From Sulfitobacter indolifex (GTDB lineage Bacteria; Pseudomonadota; Alphaproteobacteria; Rhodobacterales; Rhodobacteraceae), in the NCBI RefSeq assembly GCF_022788655.1, contig NZ_CP084951.1, positions 620,001-684,000 of the forward strand: a stretch of DNA of 64,000 nt, written 5' to 3'. The position numbers and the translations under genes were made by a program. The notes below the pieces were generated by a model that made no database searches, was not told where the DNA came from, and saw only the letters and a list, made by a program, of their open reading frames with translations. Below, piece after piece: positions 16,367 to 25,452 of this stretch; positions within the stretch are counted from its first letter, which is position 1, and each line of letters starts with the position of its first letter.

Positions 16367-16973
16367 TGCGCTGACCCTTCTGGCCTTTGTGCCCGCAGCC
16401 CTTGCGCTGAACCTCACGCCGGGGGCGGATATGATGTTCTGCCTTGGACAGGGGCTGCGGTCAGGTCCGCGTGCCGCATTGGCGGCGAGTGCCGGAATTT
16501 CAGCGGGCGCTTTGGTGCATGTGACGCTGGCGGGGCTTGGCCTTGGTGCGCTGGTGGCGGCGCTGCCTTGGGCGCTTGATCTGATCCGCTGGCTTGGCGT
16601 GGCCTATCTGCTTTGGCTTGCGGTTCAAACGCTGCGCCAAGCCGGTAAACCGCGCGACACGACGCCCGGCATGGGCGGCTGGCGTGCTTTTAGCACCGGG
16701 TTTATCGTCAATCTGACCAACCCCAAGGTGATCCTTTTCGTACTGGCCTTTCTACCGCAATTCGTGGTCCCCGAGGCCGGGCCGGTCTTGGCGCAGTTCT
16801 TGACCTTTGGCGCGGTGCTGGCCTTGGGCGGTTTCGTCATCAACGGCGCGGTGGGTGTTTTCGCTGCCGGGATCGGGCGGCGGCTGGCCGGAGGCGGGCG
16901 TGTGCTCGGCTGGATCAGCAGCGGCATTTTCGTGGCACTGGCCGCGCGTTTGGCAATGATGGAGCGGACATGA
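16359..16973 (+). CDS. LysE-type amino acid exporter (RhtB family)
   Basis: Inner-membrane exporter of 204 residues with about six hydrophobic helices. The family signature is near the N-terminus (ALNLTPGADMMFCLGQGLRSGPRAAL), followed by the LVHVTLAGLGLGAL helix and the GFIVNLTNPKVILFVLAFLPQFV segment in the middle. The substrate cannot be read from the sequence; amino acids such as homoserine, threonine or lysine are typical. Its start lies inside the end of the glycosylase gene and its TGA overlaps the ATG of moaB, so the three genes form a coupled operon. Confidence 0.88.
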   Translation: MVDALTLLAFVPAALALNLTPGADMMFCLGQGLRSGPRAALAASAGISAGALVHVTLAGLGLGALVAALPWALDLIRWLGVAYLLWLAVQTLRQAGKPRDTTPGMGGWRAFSTGFIVNLTNPKVILFVLAFLPQFVVPEAGPVLAQFLTFGAVLALGGFVINGAVGVFAAGIGRRLAGGGRVLGWISSGIFVALAARLAMMERT

Positions 16974-17512
16974 GCAGGATCGACGACAGCCGGGAGTTCA
17001 TCCCCGTGAGGATCGCCGTTTTAACCGTCTCGGACAGCCGCAGCTTGGCCGAGGACCGCTCGGGCGATGTGCTGGTCGGACGGATCGAGGCGGCGGGCCA
17101 TGTACTGATCGCGCGTGAGATCGTGACCGACGACCGCCCCGCCATTGCGGCGCAACTGCGCGATTGGTGTGCGAACCCTGAGATCGACGTGGTGATCAGC
17201 ACCGGTGGCACCGGCCTCACGGGGCGCGACGTAACGGTCGAGGCGCACCGCGATGTCTATGAGAAAGAGATCGACGCTTTCGGCACGGTCTTCACCATGA
17301 TCTCTATGGAGAAGATCGGCACCAGCGCCGTGCAAAGCCGTGCGACGGGCGGTGTGGCGCAGGGGACGTATTTGTTTGCGCTGCCGGGCAGTCCGGGGGC
17401 GTGTAAGGACGCGTGGGATGGTATCTTGCTCAAGCAGCTGGACTACCGCCACATGCCCTGCAATTTCGTTGAGATCATGCCCCGGTTGGACGAGCACAAG
17501 CGCCGAAAGTAG
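16970..17512 (+). CDS. moaB: molybdenum cofactor biosynthesis protein B
   Basis: 180 residues of the MoaB/Mog fold, which binds molybdopterin and, in many bacteria, adenylylates it before metal insertion. The core motifs are VLTVSDSRSLAEDRSGD near residue 18, DVVISTGGTGLTGRD near 68-82 and LFALPGSPGACKDAWDGIL near 133-151. The start overlaps the LysE-type gene (ATGA). moaDE and the fdhD-mobA-mobB/moeA cluster are elsewhere in the window, so the Moco genes are scattered rather than in one operon. Confidence 0.93.
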   Translation: MSRIDDSREFIPVRIAVLTVSDSRSLAEDRSGDVLVGRIEAAGHVLIAREIVTDDRPAIAAQLRDWCANPEIDVVISTGGTGLTGRDVTVEAHRDVYEKEIDAFGTVFTMISMEKIGTSAVQSRATGGVAQGTYLFALPGSPGACKDAWDGILLKQLDYRHMPCNFVEIMPRLDEHKRRK

Positions 17513-17521
17513 CGCCGTTGG

Positions 17522-18334
17522 TTAGCCCGAAGTGCAGCCCGTAATCTCGACACTGTGGTTCTGGCCGATGACGGTGATCCGAATGGCGGAACGGTCCAGC
17601 GCCAATGCGGCACCGTTCTCGGCAATCATCTCGCCACTGGCGACAAGCGTATCGCCCGAGCGCTGGCTTTCCGTCGCGCTCATCCACATGTTGGGATTGC
17701 CGGGCTCAATCACCACGGTTTCCTTGCCCCCGGCAGAGGGCAGGGCGAGCTGGGTTTCAATCGCCACCCCCCGCGCCGTGGGGCGCAGGCTGCATTGGGC
17801 GCTTTTCAGACCAGCCTCGGCCCCCGAAAAAGGCCGCGCAGCAAAGGCGGCGGCGATGGCCGGGGTGGGCTTGCTGTCGTCATTGTCGAGCACGGCACGC
17901 AGGTGGATGGTCTGCGGCAGGCAGATGTCACTGCACACGCCAAGGTCGATGCTGGTGTCCAAAGTCACCGGGGCACCGGCGCTGCGCGGGGTGATGGTCA
18001 GCGGCAGGACCACTTCGCGCGCATAGCCGATGGAGTTCACGCCCCCTTGGTCAAAGACCTTGGGCGTGGGCCATGTGATCTGCACATCGCGCAGGTTTTC
18101 CGAGCCGGACCAGTCGAACTCTGGCGGAATGCCTGCGTCACCGGGGCTGCGCCAATAGGTTTTCCAACCCGGCGCCATGCGCAGCCGAATGGCCGCCACC
18201 CGCCGCCCATCAGCCTGTTGCCAACCGGTGAGCAGATCGCCCTGCAACGGCGTGCCGACACCGTCCTGCGCCGCAGCGGGCAGGGCAAGGGCAAGGCAGG
18301 ACAGGAGGGCGGAGAAGAGGTGCGATATATTCAT
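17522..18334 (-). CDS. periplasmic DsbD N-terminal domain-like thiol protein
   Basis: 270 residues with a clear signal peptide ([23 protein letters not shown], cleavage near residue 22). The mature part resembles the N-terminal alpha domain of DsbD, which passes electrons to periplasmic thiol proteins: [22 protein letters not shown] near 54, and the cysteine pair in [11 protein letters not shown]. There is no membrane or C-terminal thioredoxin domain, so it is a stand-alone version. Two further cysteines (in SAQCSL and ITGCTSG) lie toward the end. It converges with moaB and diverges from yqgE. Confidence 0.78.
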   Translation of the reverse strand: MNISHLFSALLSCLALALPAAAQDGVGTPLQGDLLTGWQQADGRRVAAIRLRMAPGWKTYWRSPGDAGIPPEFDWSGSENLRDVQITWPTPKVFDQGGVNSIGYAREVVLPLTITPRSAGAPVTLDTSIDLGVCSDICLPQTIHLRAVLDNDDSKPTPAIAAAFAARPFSGAEAGLKSAQCSLRPTARGVAIETQLALPSAGGKETVVIEPGNPNMWMSATESQRSGDTLVASGEMIAENGAALALDRSAIRITVIGQNHSVEITGCTSG

Positions 18335-18483
18335 ACGGTCTTGATGCGGTATCCATCCGCGCCTGCCAAGTCACATTTGCATCATCCATGTTTCGCCGAT
18401 GCGGCGGGAAGCGTGGCAGCTCTCTTGTTTTGTTGGGCGCAAGCGGCCATGTTCAAAGAAAGGTTACCTTCAGGAGGTGGGCG

Positions 18484-19053
18484 TTGACGGGTCAGACAAT
18501 GGAACTGACGGGCAAGCTGCTGGTCGCGATGCCGGGCATGGGCGATCCACGTTTCGCCCATTCCGTGATCTATCTTTCGGCGCATTCCGAACAGGGAGCG
18601 ATGGGGCTGATGGTCAACAAACCCGCCCCGGAGTTGCGCCTGTCGGATGTGCTGGATCAACTGGTTGAGGACACGCCGCCGCAGGCGAAATCGCTGGTGG
18701 TTCATTTCGGCGGGCCGGTCGAGACGGGGCGCGGGTTTGTGCTGCATTCTGATGAGTACCGCTCTGCCATTGAGACGCTGCGGGTGGGCGATGGCATTGC
18801 CCTCACTGCCACGCGCGACATTCTCGAAGATATCGCCATCGGCAAAGGCCCGGCGCGGGCGCAGCTGATGCTGGGCTATGCGGGCTGGGGGCCGGGGCAG
18901 TTGGAAGGTGAGATTGCGCAGAACGGTTGGCTGACCTGTGAGGCGTCGCCGGAGGTTATTTTCGATCTGCCGGATTCCAAGAAATGGTCCGCCGCGCTGA
19001 AAACGCTGGGCATCGACCCCTTAGGGCTGTCGGCCTCAGCCGGTCACGCCTAA
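18484..19053 (+). CDS. yqgE: UPF0301/AlgH family protein YqgE
   Basis: 189 residues of the conserved YqgE/AlgH family, whose molecular function is still unclear. Typical features are [25 protein letters not shown] near the start, [22 protein letters not shown] and [24 protein letters not shown] choose the TTG at 18484 because a perfect AGGAGG (18472-18477) stands six bases upstream. The in-frame ATG at 18499 would place that site 21 bases away, and the frame above has no resemblance to the family. The stop overlaps that of the convergent tsaC-like gene by four bases. Confidence 0.9.
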   Translation: MTGQTMELTGKLLVAMPGMGDPRFAHSVIYLSAHSEQGAMGLMVNKPAPELRLSDVLDQLVEDTPPQAKSLVVHFGGPVETGRGFVLHSDEYRSAIETLRVGDGIALTATRDILEDIAIGKGPARAQLMLGYAGWGPGQLEGEIAQNGWLTCEASPEVIFDLPDSKKWSAALKTLGIDPLGLSASAGHA

Positions 19054-19982
19054 CGGGGGGCGGCTGCGCGGGCCAGACGGTCGTTGATTGCGCGGCCCAA
19101 CCCGTGGTCGGGGATCGGTGCCACGGCGATCTGCTGACCGGTCGCGTCAAGCTGGTGCAGGTGGTCGAAAAGGTTCGCCGCAGCCTCGGTCAGATCGCCA
19201 GCAGGCGAGAGGTTGAGGTCACAGATCATCGTCCCAAAGCCAAGCAGCACTTCGCCCGGCCCAGCCGTTTCTGCATCTAACCGCACCGCCGCGCCGGGGG
19301 CGTAGTGGGAGGCCAACTGCCCCGGTGCGATGATCTCTGCCCCATCGACAATCTCGAGCGTCTGCCCAAGTACCGCTTCAATCGCCTCACTCGGCAGACC
19401 GCCTGCGCGAAGCAGGGCGGGGCGCGGGCCGGTCAGGCCGATGATCGTGCTTTCCAAGCCCACGCTGCAAGCGCCGTCATCCAGCACCGCCGCGATCTTA
19501 CCGTCGAGGCCCGCCAACACATGCGCGGCTGTGGTGGCGCTGATCTTGCCCGAGGGGTTGGCCGAGGGCGCGGCCACGGGTCCGTCAAGCGCCTGCAATA
19601 CCTGCCGCATCGCAGGATGGGCTGGCACGCGCACCGCGAGACTGGCCAGTCCTGCCGTAACCAATGACGATAGCCCGCTGTCGGGCCTCAGCGGCAAGAC
19701 CAAGGTCAGCGCGCCGGGCCAAAACGCCTGCGCCAGACGGTCGGCCTCGTCGGTCCATTGCACATAGCGTTTGGCGGTCTCGATATCCGGCAAATGCACG
19801 ATCAGCGGGTTGAAACTGGGCCGCCCCTTGGCCGCGTAGATCCCCGCGACAGCCGCACCGTTGCGCGCATCCGCGCCAAGGCCATAGACCGTCTCCGTCG
19901 GCAGGGCGACCAGCGCGCCGTCTTGCAACAGACGGGCCGCGCGGGCGATGCCTTGGGGCGTAGGGGTTAGCGTCTCTGTCAT
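19050..19982 (-). CDS. threonylcarbamoyl-AMP synthase (TsaC/Sua5)
   Basis: Makes threonylcarbamoyl-adenylate from threonine, bicarbonate and ATP for the t6A37 modification of ANN-decoding tRNAs. The YrdC domain occupies about residues 10-200, with [27 protein letters not shown] and [15 protein letters not shown] ([11 protein letters not shown]) motifs. A linker and a C-terminal Sua5 domain ([29 protein letters not shown]) follow, so this is the longer Sua5 form with 310 residues rather than the short TsaC. It diverges from the acyl-CoA dehydrogenase with 158 bases between the starts. Confidence 0.92.
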   Translation of the reverse strand: MTETLTPTPQGIARAARLLQDGALVALPTETVYGLGADARNGAAVAGIYAAKGRPSFNPLIVHLPDIETAKRYVQWTDEADRLAQAFWPGALTLVLPLRPDSGLSSLVTAGLASLAVRVPAHPAMRQVLQALDGPVAAPSANPSGKISATTAAHVLAGLDGKIAAVLDDGACSVGLESTIIGLTGPRPALLRAGGLPSEAIEAVLGQTLEIVDGAEIIAPGQLASHYAPGAAVRLDAETAGPGEVLLGFGTMICDLNLSPAGDLTEAAANLFDHLHQLDATGQQIAVAPIPDHGLGRAINDRLARAAAPR

Positions 19983-20140
19983 GGCAGGGCAAATCCTGTC
20001 GGATCATGCAGCATCCCGTGACGCCGCGTTTGGGTTGCGGGGGGCGGCCGGGCATTTCATGCTGGCGGCAACATAAACCAGCCTTTATCAGGGCCATGTC
20101 AGGCTTGCCAGATCAAGCGCGCCTTTCAGGAGGATATGAT

Positions 20141-21868
20141 ATGCCGTACCGCGCCGCCGTGGATGATTACCGTTTTCTGATTGAGGACGTACTGGATTTC
20201 GCAACGCTCCGCAGCACCGACCGTTTCTCTGAAGCCAGCGAAGACGTCACCGGGGCGATCCTTTCTGAGGCCGGGCGGCTGTGCGATGACGTGCTAGCCC
20301 CCCTGCAACGGGGTGGCGATCTGCATCCTGCAAAGCTGGAGAACGGCGTCGTGCGCACCTCGCCGGGGTTTGCAGAGGGCTATGCCGCGATTGCCGAGGG
20401 TGGCTGGATCGGCATGTCCGCGGACCCGGAGTTCGGCGGCATGGGCCTGCCGATGACCCTGACCAGCGCCGTGAACGAGATGATGAGCGGTGCTTGCCTG
20501 TCTTTGCAGCTCGCCCCTTTGATGAGCCAAGGCCAGATTGAAGCGCTGGAGCATCATGCCTCGGACGCGATTAAAAACCTCTACCTGCCCAAGCTGATCA
20601 GCGGCGAATGGACCGGTACGATGAACCTGACCGAGCCGCAGGCCGGGTCGGACGTCGGCGCGCTCAGCAGCCGGGCAGAGGACAATGGCGACGGGACCTA
20701 TGCGGTCTCGGGCCAGAAAATCTATATCTCTTGGGGCGACAATGATTTTGCGGGCAATGTCTGCCATCTCGTCCTCGCGCGTTTGCCGGGCGCACCTGCG
20801 GGGACCAAGGGGATCAGTTTGTTCCTTGTGCCGAAGTTCATCCCCGATGAGAATGGGGAGCCGGGCCAGCGCAATGGCGTCAGCGTTGTCAGCCTTGAGC
20901 ATAAGATGGGCCTGCACGGCTCGCCCACCGCGGTGATGCAATATGACAAGGCCACCGGTTGGATGATTGGCCGCGAGGGCGGCGGCATGGCGGCGATGTT
21001 CACCATGATGAACAACGCCCGGCTTGGCGTGGGTGAACAGGGGATCGGTGCGGCGGAAGGGGCGTATCAACTGGCGCTCGACTATGCGCTGGAGCGCAAG
21101 CAGGGCCGATCGCCCGTTGAAAGTGGCACTGGCACGATCGTGGATCATGCCGATGTGCGCCGGATGCTGCTGAGCATGAAGGCCGATATCTTTGCCTCCC
21201 GCGCCATCGCGCTCAGCTGTGCCTATGCCAGCGATATGGCACGCGCCGGGCAAGGCGACGAATGGGCGGCGCGGGCGGCGTTTCTGACGCCGATCACCAA
21301 GGCTTTTGGCACCGATGTGGGCATGAGCGTTGCCGAGATGGGCGTGCAGGTCCATGGCGGCATGGGCTTTATCGAGGAAACCGGCGCCGCGCAGTTCAGC
21401 CGCGATGTGCGCGTCACGGCGATCTACGAGGGCACCAACGGCATTCAGGCGATGGACCTTGTGGGCCGTAAGATGATGGACGGCGGTGAGGCGGCGAACC
21501 GGTTGCTGGACGAGATCGAAGCCGATGCCGAGACCGCGCGAGACCCGTTCCCGCGCATGGCCGATGCCGTCTGGCAGGCCAGCGAAACCCTGCGCGAGGC
21601 GACCGAATGGATCACCGCGCAAAAGGACATGAACCAGCGCTTTGCCGGTGCCGTGCCCTACCTGCGCGCCTTTGCCCGTGTGCTGGGCGGGCAATTGCAT
21701 CTGCAAGCCGCGATGGCCGAGAAAGCCGCAGGCGGCAGCGGCGCGCGGGAGAAGCTGGCGCGCTTCTATATCCAGCGTCTGTTGCCCGAGCATCAGGGCC
21801 TGCTGGCCCATGCGCAGACCGGGGCAGAGGACCTCTATGCACTCGACGTCGAAGACCTGAGAAGCTGA
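20141..21868 (+). CDS. acyl-CoA dehydrogenase (FadE/DmdC-like)
   Basis: FAD enzyme of 575 residues that introduces a double bond into an acyl-CoA. Signatures are EWTGTMNLTEPQAGSDVGAL, the KMGLHGSPTA motif, the VQVHGGMGFIEE segment and the catalytic base Glu430 in YEGTNGIQAMD. A C-terminal extension (acyl-CoA dehydrogenase C domain) makes it longer than the common 380-residue enzymes and similar to the group that includes DmdC, the methylmercaptopropionyl-CoA dehydrogenase of marine bacteria; the substrate is not decided by sequence alone. ATG 20141 has AGGAGG seven bases upstream. The stop overlaps the next start (TGATG). Confidence 0.9.
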   Translation: MPYRAAVDDYRFLIEDVLDFATLRSTDRFSEASEDVTGAILSEAGRLCDDVLAPLQRGGDLHPAKLENGVVRTSPGFAEGYAAIAEGGWIGMSADPEFGGMGLPMTLTSAVNEMMSGACLSLQLAPLMSQGQIEALEHHASDAIKNLYLPKLISGEWTGTMNLTEPQAGSDVGALSSRAEDNGDGTYAVSGQKIYISWGDNDFAGNVCHLVLARLPGAPAGTKGISLFLVPKFIPDENGEPGQRNGVSVVSLEHKMGLHGSPTAVMQYDKATGWMIGREGGGMAAMFTMMNNARLGVGEQGIGAAEGAYQLALDYALERKQGRSPVESGTGTIVDHADVRRMLLSMKADIFASRAIALSCAYASDMARAGQGDEWAARAAFLTPITKAFGTDVGMSVAEMGVQVHGGMGFIEETGAAQFSRDVRVTAIYEGTNGIQAMDLVGRKMMDGGEAANRLLDEIEADAETARDPFPRMADAVWQASETLREATEWITAQKDMNQRFAGAVPYLRAFARVLGGQLHLQAAMAEKAAGGSGAREKLARFYIQRLLPEHQGLLAHAQTGAEDLYALDVEDLRS

Positions 21869-22944
21869 TGACAGAGCAGGCCACCCTCTCCGCCACCACG
21901 CCGAAACCGCCCAAGGGGCTGCGCACCCCCTGGGAAGTGCCGCCCGCCGAGGGCGAGGCGATCGAGGTGGCGCCGGGGGTGCTCTGGTTCCGCCTGCCGC
22001 TGCCGATGAAGCTGGATCACGTCAATGTCTACGCGCTGGACGAGGGCGACAGTTGGACGGTGATCGACACGGGCTTTGCTTCGCGCCGGGGTAAAGACAT
22101 CTGGCGGGGGCTGATGGCCGGACCGCTCGGCGGCAAGCCGATTTCGCGCGTTGTCGTGACCCATCATCACCCCGATCACATCGGCCTAGCAGGCTGGTTG
22201 CAGACGGAGTTTGGCGCAGAGCTGGTCACCACCCGTACCGCCTGGCTCACCGCGCGCATGCTGACGTTGGATGTTCAAGAGGTGCCTCTTGCCGAATCCC
22301 TGTTGTTTTACCGCAAAGCGGGCATGGCGGCGGCGCTTTACGAAAAACGCGCCAGTGAGCGGCCCTTTAATTTTTCCGACGTGGTGGCCCCTCTGCCGCT
22401 TGGTTTTACCCGCATCCGCCAAGACGATGTAATCCGCATGGGTGGGCGCGATTGGGAGGTGCATATCGGCAATGGCCACGCCCCCGAACACGCGACCTTC
22501 TGGAGCCGGGATGACAATCTGGTGATCGCAGGCGATCAAATCCTGTCTTCGATCAGCCCTAACATCGGCGTTTACCCGACCGAACCGATGGCCGATCCGA
22601 TTGGGGAGTGGCTGGAAGCCTGCGAGCGTTTCCTTCCGCTCGCGCGCGAAGATCATCTGGTGCTCGGGGGGCATAAACTGCCCTTCACCGGTCTGCCGAC
22701 GCGCCTGAAACAGCTGATCGAAAATCATCACTCTGCGCTGCGCCGCCTGTTGACCCATATCGACACGCCGAAATCAGCCTCGGAATGTTTTGGATTGCTG
22801 TTCAAACGCAACATTGGCGAGGCGGAATATGGCCTAGCGCTGGTTGAAGCCGTCGCTCATCTAAGCCACCTTTACCAAGCCGGAGAGGCCACGCGCGCGT
22901 TGCGCGAAGCCGACGGCGCTTGGGTGTATCAGCGCAGGGGGTGA
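21868..22944 (+). CDS. metallo-beta-lactamase fold hydrolase
   Basis: 358 residues. The metal-binding motif THHHPDH lies near residue 95, a downstream histidine stands in GNGHAPEHATF, and an aspartate in VIAGDQIL, with the last histidine in VLGGHKLPF. This is a complete MBL metal site. A C-terminal winged-helix-like region (LLTHIDTPKSASECFGLLF and on) is typical of LACTB2/RNase Z-like thioester or polyketide hydrolases. Its start overlaps the stop of the acyl-CoA dehydrogenase, so it may hydrolyse an acyl-CoA or similar thioester in the same route; that is inference. Confidence 0.85.
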   Translation: MTEQATLSATTPKPPKGLRTPWEVPPAEGEAIEVAPGVLWFRLPLPMKLDHVNVYALDEGDSWTVIDTGFASRRGKDIWRGLMAGPLGGKPISRVVVTHHHPDHIGLAGWLQTEFGAELVTTRTAWLTARMLTLDVQEVPLAESLLFYRKAGMAAALYEKRASERPFNFSDVVAPLPLGFTRIRQDDVIRMGGRDWEVHIGNGHAPEHATFWSRDDNLVIAGDQILSSISPNIGVYPTEPMADPIGEWLEACERFLPLAREDHLVLGGHKLPFTGLPTRLKQLIENHHSALRRLLTHIDTPKSASECFGLLFKRNIGEAEYGLALVEAVAHLSHLYQAGEATRALREADGAWVYQRRG

Positions 22945-22947
22945 GCG

Positions 22948-23406
22948 ATGGGTGATGAAGTGGAAACAGCCGCCGAGGCCTATGAAGCCGCGGCATTACC
23001 GCGCATGCATGACGTGCATACGGACCCGGAGCAGCCCAAATCAGGCGACCAGCCGCTGCCGCAATCGATGATTGCCAGACCGGTAAAGCAAAAATCCCCG
23101 GCTCAATGGGCCTATGAGCGCGTGATACTTTACCTCAAGAATTTTGAGGAAAAGCTCGACAATGATCACGAGGCGGCGATGGGCTTTGCCGGGGGCGATG
23201 CGGGCGTGCTTCGGATCGAGGGAATGGGGTATTTCGACCCAGATATCATTACATTCTATGGCGTTGATCCGGCAGGGGCGCGGGCGCAATTGGTGCAGCA
23301 TGTGGGGCAGTTGAATGTGATGCTCCGGGCCTTGCCAAAGAAGGTGCCCGATGCCGCGCCGCAACGGATCGGGTTTCGATTGGTCGCCGATCTAGAGGAC
23401 ACTTGA
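22948..23406 (+). CDS. DUF6173 family protein
   Basis: 152 residues, no membrane segment or signal. The N-terminal third is polar and probably disordered (MGDEVETAAEAYEAAALPR and on). The conserved part begins at SPAQWAYERVILYLKNFEEKL and includes GYFDPDIITFYGVDPAGARAQLVQHV, matching what I know as the alphaproteobacterial DUF6173 family. Function unknown. It follows the hydrolase after three bases and probably shares its transcript. Confidence 0.7.
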   Translation: MGDEVETAAEAYEAAALPRMHDVHTDPEQPKSGDQPLPQSMIARPVKQKSPAQWAYERVILYLKNFEEKLDNDHEAAMGFAGGDAGVLRIEGMGYFDPDIITFYGVDPAGARAQLVQHVGQLNVMLRALPKKVPDAAPQRIGFRLVADLEDT

Positions 23407-23562
23407 TCGAAAAGGAATCCTCTGGGTGCAGACACGCGAGGGATTCCCCTATAACGCGCAGTTATGCGTAATGCTAGTATGGTATTCTGATGTCTATCCC
23501 CTCGTGACAGCGTGAAACGAATAGGTTAATCAGCGCCAACAAGTTGTTTTAGGGAGACGAAA

Positions 23563-23697
23563 ATGGCTGAACATGAACATGGCAGCATGGATTACGATGC
23601 TCAGGAAAAGACCTTTGACGGGTTCATGACCTTTGTGACACGCAGCGTCGTTGCCATCCTCGCGATTTTGGTTCTGCTGGCACTCTTTGCCGGTTGA
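23563..23697 (+). CDS. aa3-type cytochrome c oxidase subunit IV
   Basis: 44-residue membrane peptide of the bacterial aa3 oxidase subunit IV family, as found with the oxidases of Paracoccus and Rhodobacter. An acidic and histidine-containing head (MAEHEHGSMDYDAQEKTFDGF) is followed by one transmembrane helix (SVVAILAILVLLALFAG). AGGGAG lies eight bases before the ATG. The catalytic oxidase subunits are not in this window, which is common for this subunit. The next gene begins just after the stop. Confidence 0.88.
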   Translation: MAEHEHGSMDYDAQEKTFDGFMTFVTRSVVAILAILVLLALFAG

Positions 23698-23730
23698 TTG
23701 CTTCGTACTCCTGTCCAAGAGGGTGAGTCT

Positions 23731-24339
23731 TTGAAATCTCTCTTGACTACGATCGTACTGGTGGGCGTTCTGGCTGGCTGTTCGGTGGATCAAAGCCCCG
23801 ATAGCCCGCCCGATGTCGTCGCGCGTGCAGCCTATCGCTCGCCCGAGCCGCCGTCCCTCACATTGATGACCATGGTGAACAACCGGACCGGCAGTGGCGG
23901 CCATACCGCGCTGATGGTGAACGGGTCTCAACGTGTAATCTTTGATCCCGCCGGGTCATTCCGGGACGCGCGGATGGCCGAGCGGGGCGATGTGCTCTAT
24001 GGCGTGACCCCTGGGTGGTTGCAGGCCTATAAATCTGCCCATGCCCGCAGCACCTTTCATGTGGTCAGTCAGGAAATCCCTGTCAGCCCCGAAGTGGCCG
24101 AACGGGCGCTTCAGTTGGTGACGTCCAACGGGGCGGTGCCCGGCGCCTTTTGCGCCAATGCCACCAGCGGTATTCTTAGCCAAATCCCCGGTTTTCAGAA
24201 CGTCGGCTCGACCTTCTATCCCGTCAAACTGCAAGAGCGGTTTGAGACCCTGCCGGGCGTGACCACGACGAAATATTACGAAGATGATGAGGGCGACGTG
24301 ATCGACGCCCTGCGTGCGGCGCAACTGGCCCGCCAGTAG
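23731..24339 (+). CDS. lipoprotein of unknown function
   Basis: 202 residues starting at TTG 23731, which has GAGGGTGAG just upstream; an earlier TTG at 23698 is possible but would put polar residues before the signal. The signal MKSLLTTIVLVGVLAGC ends in a lipobox (LAGC), with Cys17 as the lipid-bearing residue. The mature part includes TLMTMVNNRTGSGGHTALMVNGSQRVIFDPAGSF, which reads like a beta-rich or hydrolase-like fold with a conserved His, but I cannot name the family with certainty. It directly follows the oxidase subunit IV gene. Confidence 0.72.
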   Translation: MKSLLTTIVLVGVLAGCSVDQSPDSPPDVVARAAYRSPEPPSLTLMTMVNNRTGSGGHTALMVNGSQRVIFDPAGSFRDARMAERGDVLYGVTPGWLQAYKSAHARSTFHVVSQEIPVSPEVAERALQLVTSNGAVPGAFCANATSGILSQIPGFQNVGSTFYPVKLQERFETLPGVTTTKYYEDDEGDVIDALRAAQLARQ

Positions 24340-24348
24340 CGCCCGCGC

Positions 24349-24675
24349 TTACCCCACCAGATAGAGCAAGCCATAAAGCGCCACGGCCCCAGACAGGATC
24401 GCGGCGAGGACATTCTTGGTCACAAGCCCCACACCCAGCGTGACCACCGCCGCAGTCACGCGCGGCAGATCAAACTGCCCGTCCGTCCCCGAAGGCCAAA
24501 GCACCTGCGGCGCCACCAGCGCGGGCAGGATCGCCACGGCGGTATAGCGCAGGTGCCGCAACAGCCACGCAGGCATCTGCTTGTTGCCCACCAGCCCGGT
24601 AAAAACGAAACGCAGGAAAAAGCTGCCCAGACCAAGACCGATGATCACGATCCAAAGTGCGGTTTTATCGATCAT
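24349..24675 (-). CDS. azlD: branched-chain amino acid exporter small subunit AzlD
   Basis: 108-residue inner-membrane protein with four hydrophobic helices, the small partner of AzlC. The family pattern is visible in ALWIVIIGLGLGSFFLRFVFTG, LLRHLRYTAVAILPALVAP and VTLGVGLVTKNVLAAILSG. The ATG at 24675 overlaps the azlC stop (ATGA), so both subunits are made in step. The pair is expected to export branched-chain amino acids or analogues. Confidence 0.85.
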   Translation of the reverse strand: MIDKTALWIVIIGLGLGSFFLRFVFTGLVGNKQMPAWLLRHLRYTAVAILPALVAPQVLWPSGTDGQFDLPRVTAAVVTLGVGLVTKNVLAAILSGAVALYGLLYLVG

Positions 24676-25397
24676 CGTGCCGTGCTCCCGGGTTTGCGCC
24701 GTTCCATCCACGCCTCAACCTGCGCGCCGGTGATCATGCCAGCAAGCCCTGCAATGATCAGCCCAAGAGCATAGGGCACATCGACGGCGATCAAGCTTAC
24801 GATCACCGCAACCAGTGCTGCGGCAACATGCGCCACGGTGCGGAACATCGGCGCGATCATGGCAAGGAAGGTGATCGGAATTGCAAAATCCAGCGCCCAA
24901 CTGTCTGGCACATTTGAGCCGACCATCGCACCGACCAGCGTGAAGATATACCAAAGTGGTACGATCGGGGTCACGGTCCCAAAGAAATAGGCCATCCGCT
25001 GCGGCACCGTCATCTGCGGATCACGCTCGTATTGGGTCATGGACGCGACATAGGATTGATCCACCGTCATATAAGCCGCCAGCGCCCGCTGCCAGACTGG
25101 CGCGCTGCCGATCCAAGGGGTGAGAGAGGCCGAATACATCGCCATGCGCAGGTTCACCGCCAGCGCTGAGGCCAGCACAATCGCCGTCGGCACATCTTCT
25201 TGCAGCAGTTGCAGGGCCGTGAACTGCGCGGCCCCCGCAATCACCACGATGGAGAAGGTCAGCGTCTCAAAGACGTTCAGCCCGGCTTCGGTGGCCAAGA
25301 GGCCAAAGAGTGAGGCAAAGGGGATGATTACCAACACGAAAGGCAATGCATCAACGATACCTTTGCGATAGGCGGATTTGGTGGTGGTGATGGCCAT
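24672..25397 (-). CDS. azlC: branched-chain amino acid exporter large subunit AzlC
   Basis: 241-residue inner-membrane protein of the AzlC family. Signature stretches are PFVLVIIPFASLFGLLATEAGL, VIAGAAQFTALQLL, AVNLRMAMYSASLTPWI and YMTVDQSYVASMTQYE. Several hydrophobic helices follow. It diverges from fdhD across 55 bases that hold a perfect TATAAT (25412-25417) on the plus strand; no partner -35 is obvious. Confidence 0.88.
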   Translation of the reverse strand: MAITTTKSAYRKGIVDALPFVLVIIPFASLFGLLATEAGLNVFETLTFSIVVIAGAAQFTALQLLQEDVPTAIVLASALAVNLRMAMYSASLTPWIGSAPVWQRALAAYMTVDQSYVASMTQYERDPQMTVPQRMAYFFGTVTPIVPLWYIFTLVGAMVGSNVPDSWALDFAIPITFLAMIAPMFRTVAHVAAALVAVIVSLIAVDVPYALGLIIAGLAGMITGAQVEAWMERRKPGSTAR

Positions 25398-25452
25398 GAC
25401 GAACTCTTAAATATAATGTCAAAGGCTTAGACCTAACCGGAAGGGGATACAA

